Shown here piece by piece: positions 12,814 to 18,868 of a DNA stretch of 19,536 nt; within the stretch, counting starts at the first letter, position 1; each line of letters begins with the position of its first letter. Source of the stretch: Oscillospiraceae bacterium (GTDB taxonomy: Bacteria; Bacillota; Clostridia; Oscillospirales; CAG-272); NCBI GenBank assembly GCA_009779295.1, contig WREN01000006.1, positions 1-19,536 on the forward strand, given 5' to 3'. The notes below the pieces were generated by a model. The model made no database searches. It was not told where the DNA came from and saw only the letters and a list, made by a program, of their open reading frames with translations. A program made the position numbers and the translations under genes.

Positions 12814-13837
12814 AGGTTTTAGCGATGTCAATCATGCGGCGAGCTCTGTCAAACGAAGCGTTCGCCGGATATTCGCAGCCGGTAGCAAGCATAAATCCGC
12901 CGCCCTTAGCCATAGCATCAATCTGATCTTTACACTGTTTATCCCATTCTTCATCCGTGCCTATAACGGCGTTGGCGGGCGTGACGCATCCGATAAGCGA
13001 TATATTTTTGCCGTATTTTTCTTTGCATTCGGCATAATCTTTACAGTCGTCCGGCGGATATAGGAACGAAATCGCCGCAGGTTTTATAGTCTCGATCTGC
13101 ACGTCAAAATATATATCCTTACCGCAGTTGTGGATCATATTGAGACAGTTCTTCTGACGGACAACTTCCGAAAGTTCCGGCATTAATTTCCCTTCTGTCG
13201 CCATCCACATTTCTTTTGACATGATCGACCCGGACGCATATAATGTGTCGTGCATCACTGCGGCTACGCCGGTATCGCACAACGCCGCCGCGTATTCTTT
13301 CAGCGTTTCGTTTATTTCTTTTGCGGCCGCGAAAACGGCATCGATATCGTCGTACATGTCCATATACATGTCCTGTTGGTTACGGAGCATGGACAGCACG
13401 CCGAGCGGACCGAATAAAAACGCCACTATCGGCATTTCTTTGCCTTTCGCCTCAACGAGTTTTTTGCACACGTCGATGTGCATCATCATGCGCTTTGACT
13501 TGCGGTAATCGACTTTTTTAATTTTCGCGTAATCTTCTATGTCTTTTATAACGCAATTCGCGTAATTCGGGCGCGCGGCCTCATTTTCCGGATATACGAT
13601 CTCCTGTCCCCAGGCGTCGGCTTCAACGGACAGGTCTATAAGCGTTACAATACAGTCGATATCGAAATCTTCCGCCGTTTTGATAAACGCCTCAGCGCAA
13701 ATATCCGCGTCGAGCGACCAATCTTTATAGCTTGCTCCAATCAATCTGCGGCTGATACCCGAAAGTATCGGATACACCGGCACATGGTCCGGTTCCGTAT
13801 GATTCAAAGCGGCAACAACACGTTCTAATGATGTCAT
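12791..13837 (-). CDS. Uroporphyrinogen-decarboxylase-fold methyltransferase (MtaA/CmuA-like)
   Basis: A 348-residue cytoplasmic TIM-barrel protein. The N-terminus TSLERVVAALNHTEPDHVPVYP is the usual URO-D/MtaA opening, and Asp/His-rich barrel strands follow (LFGPLGVLSM, MHDTLYASGSIMS). Zinc ligands of the MtaA type are visible: HNCG (His236, Cys238) and ATGCEYP (Cys321), rather than the haem-pathway decarboxylase arginine set. Members transfer methyl groups between a corrinoid protein and a thiol or folate acceptor. GGGAGGATTATTAAT precedes the ATG. It is co-transcribed with the overlapping CobW-like gene and divergent from two DUF1284-like genes. No corrinoid-binding protein gene is within view, so the methyl donor and acceptor are unknown. 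Confidence 0.88.
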   Translation of the reverse strand: MTSLERVVAALNHTEPDHVPVYPILSGISRRLIGASYKDWSLDADICAEAFIKTAEDFDIDCIVTLIDLSVEADAWGQEIVYPENEAARPNYANCVIKDIEDYAKIKKVDYRKSKRMMMHIDVCKKLVEAKGKEMPIVAFLFGPLGVLSMLRNQQDMYMDMYDDIDAVFAAAKEINETLKEYAAALCDTGVAAVMHDTLYASGSIMSKEMWMATEGKLMPELSEVVRQKNCLNMIHNCGKDIYFDVQIETIKPAAISFLYPPDDCKDYAECKEKYGKNISLIGCVTPANAVIGTDEEWDKQCKDQIDAMAKGGGFMLATGCEYPANASFDRARRMIDIAKTYGKYNKG

Positions 13838-13926
13838 ATTAATAATCCTCCCATTAATGGTTATCTTATTATCAATTATATATTATTTTTGTTACAAGTA
13901 TATAAATATATTATAGATTTTATAAT

Positions 13927-13949
13927 AATATTATTGACATAATAATATT
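13927..13949. promoter_or_regulatory. 23-bp inverted repeat overlapping the -35 of the DUF1284-like operon
   Basis: Arms AATATTATT (13927-13935) and AATAATATT (13941-13949) are exact, around GACAT, and cover the -35 TTGACA at 13934-13939. It lies in the divergent region between the methyltransferase and the DUF1284-like genes, so it could co-regulate both. AT-rich sequence raises the chance of coincidence. Confidence 0.45.
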
Positions 13950-13962
13950 TATGGTGTAAAAT
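13934..13962 (+). promoter_or_regulatory. Promoter of the tandem DUF1284-like genes
   Basis: TTGACA (13934-13939), 17-bp spacer, TAAAAT (13957-13962). The leader then carries ACAGGAGAATACAT before the ATG at 13992. Confidence 0.8.
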
Positions 13963-13991
13963 TTATATAAAATACTAACAGGAGAATACAT

Positions 13992-14957
13992 ATGAATAAG
14001 AAATTAGAAGCATCTGACTTTAACGTCAACAGAATGGAAATCGAGCCGCGCTGGCTGTTGTGCATGAATTGCGTGAGAGGCGGCGGCAATTGCGAGTGTA
14101 TCAAGAATTATCGCATCGCCGAGCTGTATAAGAAGATCGACGATAATCCCGAACTGCATTTAACTTTAGTCGGTTCGTTTGATGAAATAGGCGCGAGGAC
14201 TGAACGGTTTTACACGCAAACGCCCGCCGAACGCCGCAAGGATTTGGACGTACTGCAGCGTCTCGGCTTGGCTTACGGCGACACAAGATCGGCACGGGAT
14301 TTGTTTTATAGATCGACTCAGAATATCAAGAGTCTGGAAGGTATTTGCCGCTATCCGGATAATCCCTACGGCAAGTGGCCCGAATGTGAATTGGCTGACG
14401 GGGAGTTTTACATAAAGGGTAATAAACAATTGCGTTACGCGCAGAATCCCGAGCAAATGGAAGCGATGAAAGTTCCTTCGTGTCAAGCTTTGGCGGAAAC
14501 CGACCGCATCGTGATACGCATACATCACCTGCTCTGCATTACGTGTTTCGCCGGGCGGGGAAACAATACTGTGCCGCTGAAAGAGGATAACCTCATGGAA
14601 GCGTGGATGAAATTCCGCGAGAATCCAGACATTCCGGTCACGCTGGTTGAAGGTCCCGGCGAATGCTGCATCTGCCCGCCTTGTCACAGTTATATTCCGG
14701 AGCGCGGTATCTGCGTTGCGGGCTGTCATTTGCGCGACAGGAAGAAGGATTTAGATACGTTCGTCGCGCTTGGCTTGAGTCCGGGCGATACGCTGACCGC
14801 CCGCGAATTGTACAAGCGCATAGGCGAGCGGATTCCGCACGCAAAAATCATCTGCGGTTACGACACGGATAACAGCTATGAATGGACTTCGTGCGGCGGT
14901 ACGAAGAACGACGCATTCGAACAAGGGCTTGCCATTAATTTAGAATATCTTAAATAA
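13992..14957 (+). CDS. Double DUF1284-like Cys-rich protein, copy 1
   Basis: A 321-residue soluble protein made of two related halves. The C-terminal half fits DUF1284: RIHHLLCITCFAGRG (176-190), a helix with NLMEAWMKF, then GPGECCICPPC (221-231), GICV and RDRKKDLDTFVALGL. The N-terminal half repeats the plan with changes: PRWLLCMNCVRGGGNCEC (19-36), RRKDLDVLQRLGLAYGDT (81-98). Both halves end with an ICxYxxDNxYxxW block (119-129 and 288-298). Cys residues at 24, 27, 34, 36, 182, 185, 225, 226, 228, 231, 241 and 245 suggest metal or Fe-S sites. The start is fixed by CAGGAGAATACAT. A second copy lies 23 bp downstream. Function is unknown; association with a corrinoid-type methyltransferase is by location only. 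Confidence 0.85.
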   Translation: MNKKLEASDFNVNRMEIEPRWLLCMNCVRGGGNCECIKNYRIAELYKKIDDNPELHLTLVGSFDEIGARTERFYTQTPAERRKDLDVLQRLGLAYGDTRSARDLFYRSTQNIKSLEGICRYPDNPYGKWPECELADGEFYIKGNKQLRYAQNPEQMEAMKVPSCQALAETDRIVIRIHHLLCITCFAGRGNNTVPLKEDNLMEAWMKFRENPDIPVTLVEGPGECCICPPCHSYIPERGICVAGCHLRDRKKDLDTFVALGLSPGDTLTARELYKRIGERIPHAKIICGYDTDNSYEWTSCGGTKNDAFEQGLAINLEYLK

Positions 14958-14980
14958 AAATAAATGGAGGATAAAACGAT

Positions 14981-15961
14981 ATGGAAATGAAATTAGAAGC
15001 GTCAGACCTCAGTATCAACAGAATGGAAATCGAACCGCGCTGGCTTTTGTGCATAAATTGCTTCAGAGGCGGCGGGAATTGTGAATGTATTGAAAAGTAC
15101 CGGATCGCCGAGCTTTATCAGAAGATCGACGATAATCCGGATATACATCTCACGTTACGCGGCGCGTTTGACGATAACGGCGGGCGCACGGAACGGTTTT
15201 ATGAGCAGACTCCGGACGACCGCCGCAAGGATTTGAATATACTGCAGCGTCTCGGCTTGAATTTCGGCGACACGAGATCGGCAAGGGATTTGTTTGTACG
15301 ATTGGATTTTTATGTGAAGAATCTGGAAGGACTGTGCCGTTACCCCGAAAACCCTTACGGCAAATGGCCGGAATGTGAATTAGCGGACGGGGAATTTTAT
15401 GTCAAGGGAAACAGACAGCTGCATGATGCCCAAAACCCCGACCAAATGGCAGCTAAGAAGTGCGCTTCCTGTAAGGATCTGGCTGAAGCTGACCATGTTG
15501 TGATACGCAGCCACCACCTGCTCTGCGTCACCTGCTTTGCCGGCAGAGGGAAGAACACCATTCCGCTTGAGGTAGACAACCTGATGGAAGCGTGGAACAA
15601 ATTCTGCGAAAACCCCGATATTCCGGTCACGTTAGTGGAGGGTCCCGGCGAATGTTGCATCTGCCCGCCCTGTTACAGCTACGCCCCATCGCGCGGTCTC
15701 TGCGTTTCGGTGTCGCATATACGCGACCGTAAGAAAGACCTCGATACTTTCGCCGCGCTCGGCGTAAATCCGGGCGAAACTCTTACGGCGCGCGAACTGT
15801 ACAAACGTATCGCCGAGATGATACCTGACGTTTCGGTTATATGCAATTACGAAACCAACAATAGCTTTGAATGGACAGCGTGGTGTAACGGAAAGCGGGA
15901 CAATGCGTTTGAGGAAGGATTGAAGATTACATTGGGGTATTTAGGGTTAGCAAAAACGTAA
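14981..15961 (+). CDS. Double DUF1284-like Cys-rich protein, copy 2
   Basis: A 326-residue close paralog of the preceding gene, alignable end to end with few gaps; long stretches agree in protein and in DNA (e.g. MEIEPRWLLC, GGGNCECI, NPYGKWPECELADGEFY, TLVEGPGECCICPPC). All the first-half Cys pairs and the CCICPPC cluster are conserved, but the CVAGCH of copy 1 is CVSVSH here, so one Cys is lost. ATGGAGGATAAAACG precedes the ATG. The pair probably arose by tandem duplication and diverged to form a two-subunit complex or handle two substrates (inference). It ends 13 bp from the convergent DUF3021 gene without an obvious terminator. Confidence 0.85.
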   Translation: MEMKLEASDLSINRMEIEPRWLLCINCFRGGGNCECIEKYRIAELYQKIDDNPDIHLTLRGAFDDNGGRTERFYEQTPDDRRKDLNILQRLGLNFGDTRSARDLFVRLDFYVKNLEGLCRYPENPYGKWPECELADGEFYVKGNRQLHDAQNPDQMAAKKCASCKDLAEADHVVIRSHHLLCVTCFAGRGKNTIPLEVDNLMEAWNKFCENPDIPVTLVEGPGECCICPPCYSYAPSRGLCVSVSHIRDRKKDLDTFAALGVNPGETLTARELYKRIAEMIPDVSVICNYETNNSFEWTAWCNGKRDNAFEEGLKITLGYLGLAKT

Positions 15962-15974
15962 AAATTTATGTTAT

Positions 15975-16433
15975 TTACTCCATATTTAATTTATAATCCT
16001 TTAATATATCCGTATAACGCTTACCTATCAGCCTAAAATAACATTCAAACAATAAAGAGATTATTATTAAACCTATAAAGATCAATCCGGTGATTACCAG
16101 CCATAACTTAGTCCAATCTGCGGGTACGGCAAAAATTACTAATAAGAATACCGCAAACACGGGCAGAAGCGTAAGAGAGAATATGATTAAACGCAGAAAA
16201 TAACGCATCGTTTTAATGAATATTTCGCTGAAAATAAAGATCCATAGAACAGATATTATAATAGATAATATCACGCTTTGAATCGCAAACATAAAAGGAA
16301 TTGCAAACTCGAACGGCTCGCTTGTTATAAATGAGTAAAAGGTTCCCGTAATCATATAGAGAATTATAAACCCCGCAAAAATCATCGCCGTAAACGATTT
16401 AATAGGAACTGACCAGTAAAATATTTTTTTCAT
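15975..16433 (-). CDS. DUF3021-like membrane protein partnered with LytTR regulator
   Basis: A 152-residue membrane protein with four hydrophobic helices, at about 13-34, 43-70, 78-104 and 109-130, and short charged ends (C-terminus GKRYTDILKDYKLNM). The size, four-helix layout and position after a small LytTR gene match the DUF3021 partners common in Firmicutes. Its ATG overlaps the LytTR stop by 4 bases (ATGA), so translation is coupled. In characterised systems of this kind the membrane protein antagonises the LytTR activator; that role is inferred here. AT-rich like its partner. Confidence 0.82.
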   Translation of the reverse strand: MKKIFYWSVPIKSFTAMIFAGFIILYMITGTFYSFITSEPFEFAIPFMFAIQSVILSIIISVLWIFIFSEIFIKTMRYFLRLIIFSLTLLPVFAVFLLVIFAVPADWTKLWLVITGLIFIGLIIISLLFECYFRLIGKRYTDILKDYKLNME

Positions 16434-16864
16434 TTTAAATTCAACCTTTCTTTTAATAATTTTGCATATTGTCTTGAAACTATCAATTTTTCTCCGTTTT
16501 CCATTATTACCTCAATTCTGCCGTTGAAATCCGGACAAAGCGATTTTATCTTTGCTATATTTATTATTTGCGATTTTGAACTTCTGAAAAAACTTTTATT
16601 CGTTAAGTTTTCTTCTATTTCATAGAGTTTTAACGAAGTTTCATAAGTATCGTCAGCAGTATAAATAAAGCACCGCTTATCAACTGATTCAAAATAAAAT
16701 ACGTTCTGTCTTTCAATCAAATAAGTATATCCGCTTTTAAAGCCGGAAAATTTTCCATCAAAGTTTTGAAGCGCAGACGTTATTTTATTAATCTTATCGG
16801 TAATTTGAGGGCAATTGATAATAATTTCAATGTCAGGATAACCTTCATGTATTTTTATGTCCAA
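16430..16864 (-). CDS. LytTR-family DNA-binding regulator
   Basis: A 144-residue cytoplasmic regulator with a short N-terminal part (DIKIHEGYPDIEIIINCPQI, typical of stand-alone LytTR proteins) and a LytTR domain from about residue 38 to the end: VFYFESVDKRCFIYT, LTNKSFFRSSKSQIINIAKI, EVIMENGEKLIVSRQYAKLLK. Such domains bind pairs of 9-bp direct repeats spaced by two helical turns. Start: TTG 16864 lies 7 nt after AGGAGG; the ATG at 16882 is upstream of that ribosome site and so unlikely. Two 10-bp repeats with 21-bp periodicity stand upstream of the promoter, which has a poor -35, so positive autoregulation is likely (inference). Confidence 0.9.
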   Translation of the reverse strand: MDIKIHEGYPDIEIIINCPQITDKINKITSALQNFDGKFSGFKSGYTYLIERQNVFYFESVDKRCFIYTADDTYETSLKLYEIEENLTNKSFFRSSKSQIINIAKIKSLCPDFNGRIEVIMENGEKLIVSRQYAKLLKERLNLK

Positions 16865-16894
16865 ATGACCACCTCCTCGCATTTTTCTAATATA

Positions 16895-16923
16895 ATTATA
16901 ACAGCTTTTACTTATTGGCGCAA
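16895..16923 (-). promoter_or_regulatory. Promoter of the LytTR/DUF3021 operon with a weak -35
   Basis: Minus strand TTGCGC (16923-16918), 17-bp spacer, TATAAT (16900-16895). The -35 matches only 3 of 6, as expected for an activator-dependent promoter; the proximal LytTR-type repeat ends 1 bp upstream of it. Confidence 0.7.
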
Positions 16924-16924
16924 G

Positions 16925-16955
16925 GCAACTTAGACTTTAAAAAACGCAACTTAGA
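16925..16955 (-). promoter_or_regulatory. Paired LytTR-type binding sites
   Basis: The 10-mer TCTAAGTTGC (minus strand; GCAACTTAGA on plus) occurs exactly twice, at 16955-16946 and 16934-16925, with starts 21 bp apart, i.e. two helical turns. This spacing and 9-10-bp length are characteristic of LytTR-domain sites (e.g. AgrA-type direct repeats). Confidence 0.75.
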
Positions 16956-16964
16956 AAATAAAAC

Positions 16965-16980
16965 AAATATAAAAGGAGAC
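16965..16980. repeat. 16-bp direct repeat, left copy flanking the RAYT gene
   Basis: AAATATAAAAGGAGAC occurs exactly here and at 17586-17601. The pair brackets the transposase gene. The right copy contains the ribosome site of the gene at 17609. Confidence 0.65.
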
Positions 16981-17005
16981 AACAACAATTAAAAATGAAT
17001 TACCC

Positions 17006-17587
17006 GTGAGAAAAAACATACGATTACAAGGATATGATTATTCACAGGCAGGATATTATTTTATAACGATGTGTACGCAAGACAGGAAAATATCATTCGG
17101 CGAGGTTGTAGGGGCAGACCTTGTGTCTGCCCGTGAAAACCCAAACGATATTGCCCGTGAAAACCTCAAAAATGTACCTTATGTAAAATTAAACAATGCG
17201 GGACAAATAATTGAACGTATTTATACAGAAACAATTTCATCATTTAAAAATGTTGTTTCCGATAATTATATTATAATGCCAAATCATATTCATTGTATTA
17301 TATCCATACATCGGGCGGAACCCATTCAGCGGGCAGACACAAGGTCTGCCCCTACAGAACCGGAAACGAAAACGATTTGCGAAATTGCTCAGGCATTTAA
17401 ATCAAAAACGACCGTAGAATATATAAATGGTGTAAAATCAGGTTTATATAAAACATTTAACAAACGGATTTGGCAGCGAAATTATTATGAACACATAATA
17501 CGCAATGAAGAGGAATACCGAAATATTTGTAAATATATAAACGAAAATCCACAAAAATGGGAACAAGATAAATTTTATTTAAATTAA
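17006..17587 (+). CDS. REP-associated tyrosine transposase (RAYT, Y1_Tnp/IS200-like)
   Basis: A 193-residue single-strand transposase-like protein. Seen in order: IRLQGYDYSQAGYYFITMCTQDR (the usual RAYT start), fGEVVG, the HUH motif MPNHIHCIIS, and the catalytic-Tyr region WQRNYYEHIIRNEEEYRNICKYINENPQKW. The catalytic-site motifs appear intact. Two insertions, GADLVSAR (about 35-42) and RADTRSAPT (about 112-120), are the in-frame translations of REP-like hairpins at 17108-17133 and 17330-17355, so the gene tolerates its own elements. Start: GTG 17006 is in frame; the ATG at 16995 opens a frame that stops after four codons. The AAGGAGA is rather far (about 27 nt) from the GTG. It is AT-rich. 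RAYTs are vertically inherited or sporadically mobile and spread short REP elements. Confidence 0.88.
   Translation: MRKNIRLQGYDYSQAGYYFITMCTQDRKISFGEVVGADLVSARENPNDIARENLKNVPYVKLNNAGQIIERIYTETISSFKNVVSDNYIIMPNHIHCIISIHRAEPIQRADTRSAPTEPETKTICEIAQAFKSKTTVEYINGVKSGLYKTFNKRIWQRNYYEHIIRNEEEYRNICKYINENPQKWEQDKFYLN
17108..17133. repeat. REP-like hairpin inside the RAYT gene, copy 1
   Basis: A 26-bp unit beginning GTAGGG with an 8-bp stem GGGCAGAC/GTCTGCCC around CTTGT. It is the exact reverse complement of the unit at 17330-17355. Read in frame as GADLVSAR. Confidence 0.85.
17330..17355. repeat. REP-like hairpin inside the RAYT gene, copy 2 (inverted)
   Basis: A 26-bp exact inverted copy of 17108-17133, ending CCCCTAC. 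Read in frame as RADTRSAPT. The two copies are 196 bp apart in opposite orientation. Confidence 0.85.
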
Positions 17588-17601
17588 ATATAAAAGGAGA
17601 C
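17586..17601. repeat. 16-bp direct repeat, right copy flanking the RAYT gene
   Basis: AAATATAAAAGGAGAC again, starting within the RAYT stop codon and supplying the AGGAGA ribosome site of the next gene. An insertion between leader and gene with duplication is one explanation; the other is a common leader sequence. Confidence 0.65.
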
Positions 17602-17608
17602 TATCACC

Positions 17609-18868
17609 ATGACAAAATTTACCAATGAGTACATCATGCGCAACCGCATAAAGATCGGCGCATGGAGCTACGTTAGCCCGGGCGTTACCGAAGAGGGTAT
17701 GCGCCTGTTCACCGAAGCAGGGCTTGATTATGTTATAATCGGCGAGGGTACCCGCGACCCTGTATTGCGCGAAAAAATGCTGACGCTTGCCGATGAATAC
17801 GGCGTCGAAACCCTTGTGTTGGATTACCAGCATTTCATCACCGCGGAGAAAGTTGAGGGCAGACCGTGTCCTGTCGAACATTCCAAGGATTACGCGCACC
17901 ATCCGTCTTTCGCCGGACATTATTTCGGCGACGAACCCGGCAGCGACGATCTGGTTTGGATGGGTAAAGCGGCGAACGAATACAGCGCAGTTATGCCCGG
18001 TAAAACGCCTTTCATGAACCTCCTGCCGATGTACGCCAACGCCGCGCAACTCAAATACGGGGCAAGCGCGTCCGCTATCGAGTATTACGACGCAGACCCC
18101 GAACTCTACCGCAAACACTGCATTACTTTCTGTGAAAACTGGGACACCGATTACATCAGCACCGACATCTATCCGCTGTTTTGGGAAAACGGCGAAGGCA
18201 GTAAGAAGACCACCTACGCCGATTACATCGAGAGCATCAACCAAATAGCGACCGTCGCGCGCGAATATAACCGCAAGTTCTACTGCTGCATCCAAACTTT
18301 CGGCTGGGCGGTCAGACCACGCACGCCAATCGAGAACGAATACCGCTGGCAGGTTTATGCTATGCTTTCGTTCGGGTGTACGGGAATTTTACTGTGGAGA
18401 ATTACCGCTCACAATAATATCTACGAATCACTTTTCGATTTAACAACTTTCGAGCCGAAGATGACATATTACGAGTTCAAACCGGTCGGTCTTGAGATAC
18501 AGGCGATTTCGGATGTGTTCGTGAAATACGACAACTTGGGCGCGTATAACGTGAACTGCGATGAATCCACGCCTTATCTGCGGATGAGCGGCGCGTACAA
18601 GGATTTCGCGACTATTGCGGAAATCGATACGAAAGCGCCGTTGCTTGTGGGTTGTTTCGAGGCGAAAGATAAGAAATCCACCGCTTTCACAATCGTAAAC
18701 ATGTACGAACTCGGAAAGAATAAACCGGCGTATGTTAAAATCAAACTCGCTGAAAATAAAAAGGTCACCGCATATCCATACGGTAAACCTATTGTGGTGA
18801 CGCCTGTTGACGGATATTATCAAATAAATCTCGCGTGGGGACAAGGCGTATTCGTTACGGTTGAATGA
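17609..18868 (+). CDS. Cytoplasmic TIM-barrel glycoside-hydrolase-like protein
   Basis: A 419-residue soluble protein with no signal peptide. The first ~320 residues look like a (beta/alpha)8 barrel of the glycoside-hydrolase superfamily: IKIGAWSYVSPGVTEEGMRLFTEAGLDYV opening, GHYFGDEPGSDD (103-114, candidate acid/base Glu109), FMNLLPMYAN, DYISTDIYPL (181-190, Asp186), FYCCIQTFGWA and a GCTGILLWR strand near the end of the barrel. The last ~100 residues form a beta-rich domain (FTIVNMYELGKNKPAYVKIKL) typical of such enzymes' C-terminal sandwich. AAGGAGACTATCACC precedes the ATG. I cannot assign a GH family; a role in intracellular oligosaccharide breakdown is plausible. The promoter is not seen nearby and may lie beyond the transposase gene. 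Confidence 0.78.
   Translation: MTKFTNEYIMRNRIKIGAWSYVSPGVTEEGMRLFTEAGLDYVIIGEGTRDPVLREKMLTLADEYGVETLVLDYQHFITAEKVEGRPCPVEHSKDYAHHPSFAGHYFGDEPGSDDLVWMGKAANEYSAVMPGKTPFMNLLPMYANAAQLKYGASASAIEYYDADPELYRKHCITFCENWDTDYISTDIYPLFWENGEGSKKTTYADYIESINQIATVAREYNRKFYCCIQTFGWAVRPRTPIENEYRWQVYAMLSFGCTGILLWRITAHNNIYESLFDLTTFEPKMTYYEFKPVGLEIQAISDVFVKYDNLGAYNVNCDESTPYLRMSGAYKDFATIAEIDTKAPLLVGCFEAKDKKSTAFTIVNMYELGKNKPAYVKIKLAENKKVTAYPYGKPIVVTPVDGYYQINLAWGQGVFVTVE

Noticed and set aside
16995..17010. ATG at 16995 as start of the RAYT gene
   Set aside because: It opens a different frame that stops after four codons (ATG AAT TAC CCG TGA); the RAYT frame is entered at GTG 17006.
17108..17355. CRISPR-like repeat pair
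   Set aside because: Only two units in opposite orientation within a coding gene, no regular spacer and no cas genes; REP-type elements explain them.
17579..18295. A long antisense open frame (238 codons) opposite the TIM-barrel gene
   Set aside because: It mirrors the codon pattern of a well-supported gene with a ribosome site and barrel motifs; its translation has no recognisable domain and no ribosome site was found.
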